This document shows positions 1 to 10,785 of a stretch of 64,000 nucleotides of DNA, in pieces. How positions within the stretch are numbered: the stretch's first letter is position 1; the number at the start of each line of letters is the position of its first letter. The stretch is from assembly GCF_000002985.6 (NCBI RefSeq), contig NC_003283.11, forward strand, positions 19,221,501-19,285,500, given 5' to 3'. The position numbers were made by a program, and so were the translations under genes. A model generated the notes under the pieces. The model saw only the letters and a program-made list of their open reading frames with translations, did not search any database and was not told the DNA's origin. Source of the DNA: Caenorhabditis elegans (Eukaryota; Nematoda; Chromadorea; Rhabditida; Rhabditidae).

Positions 1-139
1 TCTAGAGCAACCGCGACGCGACCGCAACGCACTGCTCAAACGTTGACCGGTTATAACTTTGCTCCAAGAAATCCTAAAGCTCTGAAATTTTTTCTGTAAA
101 ATTCTGAGCACACTTCCAACAAAATCTCACATTCTGCAG

Positions 140-1360
140 GGTCTCCATGGAAAATTGAAAATAATGACGATTGGCAATAGTTGGACCGCAAACCACGCAA
201 AAATGTTCTACCAAGAATGCGGGTTTTTGGCGAAAAGTATCCTGCAAGGCTCTGCATACGGTTGGTGTGGATTTACGGGGAGCTTTTGTAGATTTACGAG
301 AACTATTTTCCAGGATGTGAACCTTTATATCCGTCACATGGAATTGATTTGTGTAAAGGAAATTTTACGGATTTCGAGGAACATGTTAGAAATGAGAAGC
401 CGGATTATGCATTCATGTTCACCAGATTCATGACAATCGGGGACCCTTTTCCGGAAAACGTGACCAGTTTCGATGAAGATCCAATATATCAGATAATGAA
501 GTCGCAGGTGCTAAAATTCATATCAAATATCAAATATAAAATATACATTCTCGATGCGATTCCTCGGTTGAACATTGAATTTATCGAGAGAATTGTGCCT
601 ATGATGTGGAGAGGAGCTCCGGCTCAGTTTATTGATGTAAGTTTTCTCCAAAAAATTCAGAATTATAGTGCAACAGGGAGTAAAGTTATGACCGGTTAAA
701 GTTTAGAAAGCGCGTTGCGGTCGCGTCGCGGTTTGAAAAATTTTTAGGCGAAAATAGATAACGATTACTTTTGAGAGTCACAGAAAAACTTTCAGCGTTC
801 TAGCACAACAGAGAGCAAAGTTATGACCAGTTGAAGTTTGAAGGGCGCGTTGCGGTCGCGTTGCGGTCGCGTCGCGGTCAGTGGGAAAAATTTGAACCCT
901 TGTAACTTTGCTCAAAAATGTCGTAGAGACCTGAAATTTGAAATTTATCACCTGCAACCATTCCCTTTATTTTTTGAACTAACAAATTAAAAACTAATTT
1001 TGGCGCGTTGTGGTCGCGTCGCGGTCAGCCAAGGAACTTTGAACCCTTGTAACTTTGCTTAAAATTATCATAGAGACCTAAAATTTGTCAATTTTTCAGA
1101 ACCACCTAGTCGAACCAAAACTCTATCAAATGGCACGTCGCCGCTATGCACAACTGGAAAAAGATTGCTTGGGAAAATGCATTTTGGTGGATTATGTACC
1201 CGAATTCTGGAACAAAACCACTCAAACTTTCCGATTTTTCGATGCAAAAGGGTTTTCCTATTTTACAACTCCCACCCACCTGTCCCCACATGGAATCGAG
1301 CATATTCGGCATGTTTGGACGGATATTTGTACAAATTTGAGCAAGAATTTATTATATTAA
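140..1360 (+). CDS. oac-like protein, C-terminal SGNH part; 5' end outside window
   Basis: Three exons join without a frame error: 140-260, 314-636 and 1100-1360 (234 residues to the stop). The first exon follows a CTGCAG acceptor and opens near IGNSWTANHAK, the nucleophile block of the SGNH hydrolase domain at the C-terminus of nematode acyltransferase-3 (oac) proteins. The second carries GCEPLYPSHGIDLCKGNF and the FMFTRFMTIGDPFPENVT region. The last carries TTPTHLSPHGIEHI, which holds the catalytic-type histidine. Members of this family are predicted membrane O-acyltransferases; the multi-membrane acyltransferase domain must lie before base 1 if the gene is whole. Assignment rests on remembered family sequence. 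A lone SGNH fragment cannot be excluded. Confidence 0.75.
637..1099 (+). repeat. intron with repeated GCG-rich block
   Basis: This intron holds about three diverged copies of a unit made of a GCGCGTTGCGGTCGCG-like stretch followed by text like TTGAACCCTTGTAACTTTGCT (around 705, 845 and 1005). An inverted version sits at about 8-33 in the preceding intron. The block is far more GC-rich than its surroundings. Confidence 0.6.
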
Positions 1361-1584
1361 TGTGATTTTTTAAAGAATTTAATACAATTGAAATACTTTT
1401 TTTTGTTATTGAACCTTTTATTTTTTACAGAAAATCTGTTCTATCGACTAGAGTAGGGGACGCCAAAATGTTTTCTATAATTTGTTAATTTAAAAAAAAA
1501 TGAAGGAAATAGTTGCAGGTGATGTGTTAAAAAATGTTAAATTTCAGGTCTCGAAAAAATTTCATCAAAGTCAAATTAGAATAT

Positions 1585-1665
1585 TCATTCCCATACAATA
1601 AAATTAAAGTTGATTTCGCGTCCAGTTTCAACAATGTAGAGTGTTGCATCCGTTCCATGGCAAAC
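1585..1665 (-). pseudogene. relic of an FBA_2 C-terminus
   Basis: On the minus strand this stretch encodes GTDATLYIVETGREINFNFIVWE and a stop, the diagnostic last residues of an F-box/FBA_2 protein (DG-x-ATLYI ... FxVW). Upstream of it the sequence turns at once into CGGCAAAT-type repeat, so only the 3' tip of a gene survives. It closely resembles the C-termini of the relics ending at 3574 and 7359. Confidence 0.7.
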
Positions 1666-2180
1666 GATTTTTTCCGGCAAATCGGCAAACCGGCACATTG
1701 CCGATTTGCCGGAAAAGCGGCAAATTGGCGAAAATTTCCGACAAATTAAAAAACGCATCCTATAATTGTTCCTACATCTATTTTGAAAAGTGAGCAAATT
1801 CTATGAAAAAATCTAGGAAAACGGGAAAACAACTTAAAATGACACAGTTTTAAGCCTTTCCGTCATGTAAAAAATCCCTCTAAACATTTTCGCCAAATCT
1901 GCTATTCGGCAAACGGCAAATCGGCAATTTGCCTAAAATGAAAAATTCCGGCAAATCGGCAAACCGGCAATTTTCCGAGTATTTGCCGCCCACCACTGTT
2001 CTGAACAAACATCTGGTTTCTGAATTATATCCGTTTAGTGTGTCTGCTTAAGCAACAAAATAACTCAATTTTGTGTTATTTTACTCTAAATTTTTGGGAA
2101 AAACCAATAGTTTTGGTCAAAATTCTATTGTCAGATTTTTGATGTGTGCGGCAAATTTGGCAAATTTGCGGCACACCTGT
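1665..2180. repeat. dispersed CGGCAAATCGGCAA-type repeat
   Basis: Dense copies of GCAAATCGGCAAACCGGCAA in both orientations occur at 1673-1745, 1905-1990 and 2146-2180. Between them is a segment (CCTACATCTATTTTGAAAAG onward) that recurs near 28600, 30220 and 31790, so these are parts of one dispersed family. No coding content is seen. Confidence 0.7.
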
Positions 2181-2253
2181 GGGGGAACCTATTACAGCCC
2201 GTAGTCGTGCGAGTCGCTATTGAGTGAGATAGTGCACAAATACCCAATGAAGA

Positions 2254-2292
2254 CTATCGATCGTAACTGTGACGCGGTTGCGTAGCGTGCAC
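2254..2292 (+). promoter_or_regulatory. conserved F-box promoter block
   Basis: GACTATCGATCGTAACTGTG followed by ACGCGGTTGCGTAGCGTGC lies about 60-100 bases upstream of the ATG at 2353. The same roughly 39-base block occurs in inverse orientation before the F-box exons starting at 12187 and 16482. Conservation beyond the coding exons suggests a regulatory element or recent duplication. Confidence 0.5.
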
Positions 2293-2352
2293 CATGTCTC
2301 TTTTCTCCTTTTGTATTTTCAGTCAGTTACTGTTATCCCATCTCTCTGTGCT

Positions 2353-3574
2353 ATGAATCTGCTCCGTCTTCCAGCAAAGTCTCTGACTGAAACTCTCCGT
2401 TACATGAGAGTAATTGATTTGTAAGTTTTGTTTAAAATTATATGCTACTTGCATTTTTAAATCAAATTAATTTTAGAATCTCACTCTCCTTCACTTCGAA
2501 AGCCAGCAAGAAAGCAGTGGAATCGATAAATCTGAATATCGGCGATTTGAAAGTCACACTAAAAAAAAGACGCTTACAATTGAATTGAAGAACACAGATT
2601 TGTGGTTTCAGCTGGATGTGATATTTGAAAACGTCGAAACTTTACCACGCTCAGTCAGGATAAATAAGGAAGCACCTGTATATTACTCCCCGACCGCTGG
2701 TGGCTATCGTGACTCCAGTGAATCCAGTGACTGCAGTGAATACAGTGACTGGAGCGATACGAGCGTTTTGACTGCTCCTAGTTATGCTCCTAGTTACAAC
2801 ATTTGGAGTGAACCTTGGCCCTACCTATTGAGTCAACCTAGGAATACAAATCAAATTACTTTTGAAAATTCGGCATTAAAATTCACCGCCAGAGACTATT
2901 TGCGTCATCTCATGGATATTCTAATCTCATGGATATTCTAAACAATAGAAATGGAAAATGAAGAAAAGGTGCATGGAATTTCTGAGAAGGGTGTACGAGC
3001 CTTGTTCAGAGACATTCCTATCAAAAAGATGTATTCCTATGGATCATTCGATAGTGTTTTAAAATACACCTATAATCAAGTAGAGCGACTTAAGGTAAAT
3101 ATCTGATAAAAATGATTCATAATAATTCTAAAATTTCAGATTTCCAAGAATAAAAAATTGTGGCGTGCCCGAACAATTCTCTGCTCACAATTCAATATTC
3201 TAAGGCTTTCCGTGCATTTTTACGAACTCGACGACTTATTAAACTTTAATAGTCGTCTAATTGACCTTGATTTTGGCATTTTGGCAAAAGATCTGAACTT
3301 ATACCTAAAACACTGGACATTAGGACTAACACATCAAAATTTGAAACGACTACGTGTAAGCTCTTGGATTTCTTTCACAACAAAAACTGTTCTGAACGGA
3401 ATTCGCTACCAGAAGCAGCCCACATCCGTATCAAGAAGCATCGGGTCCGGGACATACTGTGGTGGCTACGATATTCAAAGGAATGATGAAACGGATGCAA
3501 CTCTCTACATCTCTGAAACTAGAGAGCGACTTCAACTTAATTCTTATTGTATGGGAATGAATGTTGTAATTTGA
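2353..3574 (+). pseudogene. F-box/FBA_2 gene, broken
   Basis: Exon 1 (2353-2420) encodes the F-box start MNLLRLPAKSLTETLRYMRV and ends in GTAAGT. Exon 2 runs 2477-3094 and exon 3 from 3140. Exon 2 has a frameshift at the A8 tract 2561-2568 and a later defect: a 17-bp tandem duplication (units 2909-2925 and 2926-2942) next to an apparent 8-bp loss, leaving the net frame unchanged but creating a TAA at 2939-2941. Exon 3 contains FBA_2 hallmarks (DDLLNFNSRLIDL, DLNLYLKHWTLG, GGYDIQRND). The C-terminus is frameshifted: VWE-stop is encoded one frame over. Intact relatives are about 330-345 residues. Almost certainly non-functional. Confidence 0.85.
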
Positions 3575-3617
3575 AATATAAATGGTTTTTGTTTTGATAC
3601 TCTGATAGTTTTGATAT

Positions 3618-3715
3618 ACAGTGTCGTCGGCCAAAAGTTTATGCGTTTTTGATTTTCTGTGTTTTTTTCAAAATTTTCAAACAAGCGTAACTTTGAAACT
3701 AGACACACAGGAAGA
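3618..3715. repeat. possible Tc1-like inverted-repeat end
   Basis: TA followed by CAGTGTCGTCGGCCAAAAGT resembles the start of Tc1-family terminal repeats, which begin CAGTG next to a TA target. No matching opposite end was seen before 4100, so this is at best a fragment. The rest of 3715-4130 is AT-rich with no recognisable feature. Confidence 0.3.
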
Positions 3716-4137
3716 AAAAGTTAAACTAACAAAATGTTGCTCTTAACGTTGCCTATACAATGATGTATTTATTAGTGTTGCACAATAACCATGTCAATAG
3801 ATACAACGCCCGACATCTCGCGAGTCAATTTTTGATAACTTTTCGTAAAACGCTTGCAGTTTAAGAACGAGACGCTTTTATGAGAAAAGTTTTAGTAATC
3901 TACTGTTTGCATATAATTACTTTGTTTCTAAGTAACATGTAGTTCAGGAATTAACGTTCATCTAAAATCCATCAGTTGTTCCAATAAAATTTTCATTTCA
4001 TTAACAATTTATTTTTGTTTTTTTTTCATCGATAAAAATTATTTAATTTTGAATGGAATCAAATCGCGGAGAAGTTTCATCTGACGACCCTCCTTTCTTT
4101 TCTTTTTTCCGGCTCGATATACTTGAAACATTCATTT

Positions 4138-5395
4138 CTATTGTACTGCATCGATTTTGACGAACGAGACGATGGCAAAAGAGTTCTGAATACAATAAGT
4201 ATAAAAATGTTTTTTATGTTCAGAATTATATGTACTTTTCAAGAAATTCCTGTACGGCTTGATGATGAACAAAACTCCAATTGGGTCAATCATAGGATAC
4301 AAAACCAATGATATACTGAGAATATTAGCGTCGGCGTCAAGTGGAAGTTCGAAAAGTGGGAGAACATAAAATATTGCACACGGAACAAAAATTAAGGCAG
4401 TTGGTGTAAGGGTCTGTTGATAATTTCAGTTTGCAATTTTTGACAACAAAGGTGCAATTACCTGAACAAGAAGCGCTGTGAATAATTGTTTTTGAATATA
4501 CATATGCGAAGACAAGTGGGATGTAGTTTTATGTGTCACTTTGTAGGTTTTAACTCCACAATAAATAATCACAATAACCATTGCACCAAATACACTGTTG
4601 AGTGTAAGAGCAGTGCCAATGGATAAATAATTGAGAACTCTTTCGTTTTTCTCATTTCGAACAAAGTATTCGACTGCCACATAATATACTTGCTCAGCTG
4701 GCACTTCATAAACTAAAGCCATCGATTCTCTGAATTATATAATTTCGTATCATCAGCTCACATATACTTACCTTATTGATTTATCTTTTTCCGCTGTTAG
4801 ATTAATACCTACAAAGCCACATCCTCCATAGACAACAGCTACAATCAACATTGAAAATACGAAATATAGAAGACGCCAGCCGAAGAAGTATTTCAGATTT
4901 TTTTTACTATAAATTGTTATTTTAATTATTGAGTTCAATTGAATAACACACTTGTGCATTGCAAAATACCGAAAAACAAATTGTGCACTAAGAATCAAAA
5001 GAACATATCCAACGGATACACAACATAAACCTAATGAAGCCCAAATACCCCATGATGGAAGATTCAAGTGATTACTTATAGTAAACATCATAAATGTTCC
5101 TCCAATTGTGTGGAAACACTGCAAAAATAAAGGTTAAGCACTCTGAAAACAAAATATTCTGAATAACCATGTGTGTGACAGAAGCGATAATCGTAAAAAA
5201 TATGCTTTGCATTGAAAACCAAGCCATGAGATGTTTGTATCGACCAAATGATTTTTCAGATTTTGTGCAAATACAGTACAACAAAAGAAGATTGACGGGA
5301 ATTGAAAAGCTTAGAGCTGCCAAATCGATAAACGATGTGAGTGCTATCCACACCGAACCTTTAAGCACTGTCATCTGGAAATTTCTGATAATCAT
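4138..5395 (-). CDS. str-like seven-transmembrane chemoreceptor
   Basis: Five minus-strand exons close into 357 residues: 5395-5168, 5118-4952, 4906-4772, 4729-4462 and 4413-4138. The sum is divisible by three and every junction keeps frame. Hydrophobic segments fit a seven-pass receptor. Signatures of the nematode str/srj superfamily are visible: KSFGRYKHLM after TM1, HTIGGTFMMF before TM3, FVFRYFAMHN after TM3, IIYCGVKTYKVTHKTT and QKQLFTALLVQ before TM6, and YPMIDPIGVLFIIKPYRNF at the C-terminal end. Such receptors act in the cilia of chemosensory neurons. The first donor (G|GTTATT) is weak, and the start could be the internal ATG at 5374 (MTVLKG), shortening the protein by seven residues. 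It stands alone among F-box genes. Confidence 0.85.
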
Positions 5396-6900
5396 TGTGA
5401 CTTTCTGTTATATCAACGGAAATTTATTATATTTATATGATTGCCTATTAAAATCTTTTAATTTTTTAATTCCAAATCTAGATATCTTGAACTAAACAAA
5501 ATCGTCTTGATAAAAGAAATACGATATTTGAAAGATATGCTCAACATTAAATTAAAAAAAAGACTATTGATTCCACACATTCTGATTGTTGTCAAGTGGG
5601 TAAAATGGAAACTGAATAAACAAGACAGAAAGCTAGTATTAAGTGAAATAAGAATATTTCCTACTAATGAGAGTGTGATGCTAATAGAAATAATATTTTT
5701 GAAATCAGACAATCAATTTCACCCGAGAGACATCTTCTGATTCACTTTTCTGACTAAAATGATGAAATTAAATGTGCTGATTCAATTTGAATTGTTAAAT
5801 TAATGTGATGTTTCATATCTGAAGCTTCATAGTTTGATTATTAGAAATGTGTTTTACAGTGATCACTATAATGGATCGTCTTGAAAAATTACGTTTTATT
5901 TGATAAAAGTTTCATTTTTCTTGAAATATCTTCTAGAAGAAAGAAAAACTGCATAACCCTAGTTTTATTTGAGTTTTATTATGATCTTGTGAATAATACA
6001 AACTTCCAATTATAAGTTATTTAAAATAGCATTGAAAAAGTTATTTGAGATGGTAGACAGATGACGTTTTTGTTGTTTTTTATGTTGAAATATCTCAAAA
6101 ATTCAGAATTTTCTGAAAATATACAATTCGATTTTATTTTTGTGCTTTTAATATTAAATAACTTTATTAAACCAAGTAGAGAAACCAAAAAAGTTAAACT
6201 AAATGAACTGTTATATTATCATGAGCAGTATATTTTATTTTTCATGTTCACCTGTCTCTCTATTATTAAAAACATCCGCTTCCAACAGATTGAAAGCATA
6301 ACAACCATTTCCAATTTGATTTGCATGTTATATATGTTTATTTTTCAATATCATCGGATTTCTCCTCTAATTTTCAAATTAATCTAGGTTTCTGTCTGTT
6401 ATGGAATAGCAGCGTTTGTAGGTCAAACATTCTAGAAAAATTTTACAAACTCAAAAAAAATTTGAGTACAATTGGTCTCTATTTCGATAACTGTTAGCTT
6501 GCTAGAACGTAGACTTTTAATTGTGTTTAATTGTTCCAGATTCTATGTATTCCATTGGATGTTTTTCTGCGTCTGTATTTATTCTAAAATATTATTCAAT
6601 TTTACACTAACTCAAGTTTGTTGATACATTTTTTGGTTATAGTCATATAACTATGTAAGATTAACAATATAATCCCTTTCTAGCGAAGTTATATTCTTCG
6701 GATATAGAAATTTCAAAACAAAAAAAACCCCAAAAAAATTATGAATGTTTACTTTTCTCAAACGGAAGAATTTTTTAAAAGTTTATTTGATACATTACAC
6801 ATAGGGATAACTTAGATAATTAAAACGCGGAACCCAACAAGTGGATCATAAATCAATCATTTGTGTAGTTTTCAACAAAATTGCTCATTAAACCTTGCGC
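5396..6900. other. gene-free AT-rich interval
   Basis: I see no supported gene here. Open frames at 5458-5740 and 6061-6387 have AT-driven composition (F, L, I, N, K), no family motifs and no clear splice context. Confidence 0.6.
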
Positions 6901-6914
6901 CCGATGAACTTATG

Positions 6915-7359
6915 GCGTTTACAAATTCGGTGTTAAAATTCTCCGCCAGAGACTATTTGCAGGTCATCTCATGGATGTTCTGAATAGGTCCTCAATAGAA
7001 ATCCAAGTTTTCATGCATATTGACAAACTCGATGACTTATTAAACTCGAGCGGTTGCCTAGTTGACCTCCATTCTAGCAGATTTACCGAGAAAGATCTAA
7101 ACTTATATCTGAATCACTGGACACTTGGTCTAGCACATCAAAATCTGAAATGATCTCGCGTAAGCCGAGGGGAATATACAAGAGATATATTGAAAGGCAT
7201 ACCGTATCAAGAAGATTCGGGTCCGTAACATACTGGGGTGGATACGATATTCAAAGGAATGATGGAACGGATGCAACACTCTACATCTCTGAAACTAGAG
7301 AGCGACTTCAACTTAATTCTCAAGGTATGGGAATGAATATTCCAATTTTTGAAACTTAA
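6915..7359 (+). pseudogene. F-box/FBA_2 relic without F-box
   Basis: The relic starts inside the exon-2 region (NSVLKFSARDYL) and jumps from the MDVLNRSSIEI segment straight to the exon-3 segment LDDLLNSSGCLVDL. The end of exon 2 and the intron are therefore deleted. A TGA at 7151-7153 interrupts the frame after LAHQNLK, and the rest (GGYDIQRNDGTDATLYI) continues in another frame. Its C-terminal coding is almost identical to that of the pseudogene ending at 3574, including the same loss of the terminal VWE frame. Confidence 0.8.
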
Positions 7360-7429
7360 ATGATAATCTGGAGAAGATAATCATAAATTTTATCGAAAGC
7401 TTTCTGTTCCAACCAATTTTCAGAGAAAA

Positions 7430-8255
<826 letters not shown>

Positions 8256-8575
8256 TCCAAAGCAACCAGAATAACTTTTTTCCCAGACTTGTGAATAAAC
8301 GTCACAGAAACCAGATCGGTTCCGTCGTCTCTACGACCACATGCTCCACGAACTCCATCAATCCACTGGTCTAGGGAACGGTGCTCATTCTTCTTATTGT
8401 GTTCGAAGACAAGTTTGAAATCGGCTGGCAGTAGATCGATTTCTTCATATAGTCTAAGAGGTCCTTCGTGAATGATTCGATTGATTTCTGGATCAATGTC
8501 GGTGTCAGGTCCAGACATTCTGCCGATAGAAAATGAATGAGGGAGAATGAGAATACAGCAGGGCTTGGCATGAAG

Positions 8576-8640
8576 TTTTATATTAACCTTTTTGGAACTC
8601 GCAAAACTGATAAGACTTGCGGAATGATAAAACTGATAAG
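8576..8640. promoter_or_regulatory. TATA box and two ACTGATAAG GATA sites
   Basis: TATAAAA on the minus strand (8582-8576) lies about 60 bases before the ATG at 8518. ACTGATAAG occurs at 8606-8614 and 8632-8640. This matches the extended GATA site used by intestinal GATA factors such as ELT-2 in C. elegans. Between 8640 and 9200 there is no recognised gene, only AAACTGCTCT-like short repeats. Confidence 0.5.
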
Positions 8641-9207
8641 CAAGACTCCGCTAAAATTTGTAACCAGTTTCCCGGAATTCAACTGAGGAACGGAGTTCGA
8701 CGCCGAAAAAAGCTATCCAAGACATTTATGTATAAAGTGACATATTCTGACGACAAAAACTGTCACTTTCTCACTCGAAAAGCGATTTTTCACTGCAAAG
8801 TGGACAACGAAATAAAAAATAAAAAACTGCTCTCCCTTTTTTCCAACATTTTTCACTGGAAAATGCAATTGTTAAGCCCAAAACTGCTTTTTCAGACGCT
8901 CTTTCAAACAAAGACCCAAAAACTGCTCTCATACGTGGTTATCAAGTTGCGACTAAAATTTGACGTCGAAAACTGCTCTTTCAGCCAATTTTTCTTCGAA
9001 AAACGAGATAAATCGCTAATGACAATGTAGAAACGTCCAAGAATCAAAACTGAAACTTCCGCCTTATCTAAAATGTTTACTACCTTTTCACGAATTTCGG
9101 TCACGTGGTAATACTCCGAAGCGTTAGGTGTGATAAGGATCACAAACTAGAAGAAGTTGTTTGTAAGGCAAAATTCAAACATCCGCAGGTCTTATCACCA
9201 AACTCTG

Positions 9208-9214
9208 TATAAAA
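9208..9214 (+). promoter_or_regulatory. TATA box of the ZZ gene
   Basis: TATAAAA lies 68 bases before the ATG at 9282. GATA-type sites flank it (CTTATCACC at about 9191-9199 and GTGATAAGG at about 9131-9139), mirroring the promoter of the divergent gene at 8518. Confidence 0.5.
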
Positions 9215-9281
9215 CGAAGGATGGGATGGAACTGAAGCATAAAGTTTCTACTAACTTTCTCCAATTTCTCCAATTCCATCA

Positions 9282-10520
9282 ATGGAAGCCCGTGAGCCAT
9301 CAAGTCTTGCCGAGGAGCTGGAGCTGGTGCCACCCGAGCTTCGATCGAACTTCGAGAACAAATCAAGCTCCATCATACCACTTTATCTTTCTTCTAATAC
9401 ATCTCACTCTGCGTCGAGCTACACCCGTACGGTCTATGTCACTTTCCACAAGACTTTTGAGAAGAAAGTTGTGTCAATGGATTTTAGTGAGTCTACTGCT
9501 TTCGAGGATATCTCTAGACGTGCCAGAAGCTTGTTTCCCGGATCTGATTGGAGAATTTTTTCAGGTAAGCTTTTTTTAGACCAATAGCAAATTCATAGTC
9601 CGACTAGCCTATAGACTTGGGCTTAGGCTTAGGCTCAGGCTCAGGCTTAGACTTATGCTAAGGCTTATGCTTTTAATTAGGCTTAGGCTTAGGCTAAGGC
9701 ATTCACTTAGGCTTAGGTTTAGGCTTAGGCTTCGGTTCGAGCTGAGGCTCAGACTTAAGCTTAGGCTCAGGCTTAGGCTTAGGCCTAGACTTTGGATTAA
9801 GCTTAGGCTTTGGTATAGGCTTAGGCTTAGGCTTAGGCTTGGGCTTGGGTTGGGCTTGGGCTTGGGTTGGGCTCAGGCTTAGGCTTAGGCTGAGGATTAT
9901 GCTTAGGCTTCAGTTTTAGCCTAGGCTTATGCTCAGGCTTAGGCTAAGGCTTTCACTTAGGCTTAGGTTTAGGCTTAGGCCTAGGCTTAGGCTTCGGTTT
10001 AGACTTTGGATTAAGCTTAGGCTCTGGTATAGGCTTAGGATTAGGCTTAGGCTTAGGCTTAGGCCTAGGCGTTGGATTTTTCTATTCTAATCTCTATTCA
10101 ATCTCTATTCCAGGCAACCCCTACCACTCGAACGTTGAAATTCATAGCTCCAGTGAAATCTACTCGTACATCAAGCGGACCACCATCTGCGGCTTCGAGT
10201 ACCTTGTCATTAACCTCGAACCGATCGTTGAGCCCCATCACACGAACTCCGAGTTTTACGCGAAATGCGACTCATGTGGAACTCAAATCGCAGGACGCCG
10301 CTACAAATGCACAATGTGCGCGGACTTTGACATTTGTGAACGTTGTGAGGCAAAATCGGTTCATCTCCAGCATGCGATGCTTCGTATCAGCACCGGCTTG
10401 AGAACCGAGATCCCCGGCTACATTACGATGAATGCGCCGAGCTATGTGTTTGGCGAGACGAGACCACATCTGCGTGAAGAAGTAACTATTCGTCACTTGG
10501 AGGGAGAGACCTTACAATAA
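9282..10520 (+). CDS. PB1-like plus ZZ zinc-finger protein (p62/sequestosome-like)
   Basis: Two exons, 9282-9564 and 10114-10520, join in phase 1 to give 229 residues. Residues about 55-92 (RTVYVTFHKTFEKKVVSMDF onward) resemble a PB1-like fold. Residues about 141-186 form a ZZ zinc finger: C146-x2-C149, RRYKC160-x2-C163, DFDIC169-x2-C172, then H178 and H181, ending in MLRI. PB1 plus ZZ is the layout of p62/SQSTM1 autophagy receptors, but no LIR or UBA region is obvious in the short C-terminus, so this is a reduced relative. The stop codon lies inside an AATAAA (10516-10521), a likely polyadenylation signal. The 549-base intron holds a TTAGGC-like array. A GATA-rich bidirectional promoter is shared with the truncated relative at 8518. 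Confidence 0.8.
9617..10070 (+). repeat. telomere-like TTAGGC array inside the ZZ-gene intron
   Basis: Degenerate TTAGGC hexamers (variants CTAGGC, TCAGGC, TTGGGC, TTCGGT) fill most of the intron 9565-10113. They read TTAGGC on the coding strand, opposite to the GCCTAA orientation found in the introns of the flanking truncated copies. Confidence 0.85.
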
Positions 10521-10785
10521 AAGATTTTTATTGAAACTTGCCTTTTTTGAACAACAACTTGCCCGATTCTTTTAATTTATTCAGCAGGGGATTGAATGCT
10601 AACTTTTATAAAATTGTGTTGAAATCTCATTGAGAAAAGATGTTCGCTGCGCTTCAGGAGATGCAAATTGAAAACCTCCATGGACCTAAGCCTGGGGGCC
10701 AGATATCATAAGCTGAGCCTAAAATATTCAAAACTATTTTTTTTAAACCGTGAGTGAAAAATGCTGTCGATTCACAGATCCTTTT
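10521..10785. other. intergenic stretch
   Basis: This is the 3' flank of the ZZ gene up to the stop of the minus-strand F-box pseudogene. I see no feature beyond AT-rich sequence. Confidence 0.5.

Noticed and set aside
6061..6387. 108-residue hydrophobic plus-strand ORF
   Set aside because: Composition follows AT-rich DNA, with no family motif, splice context or homology to neighbours.
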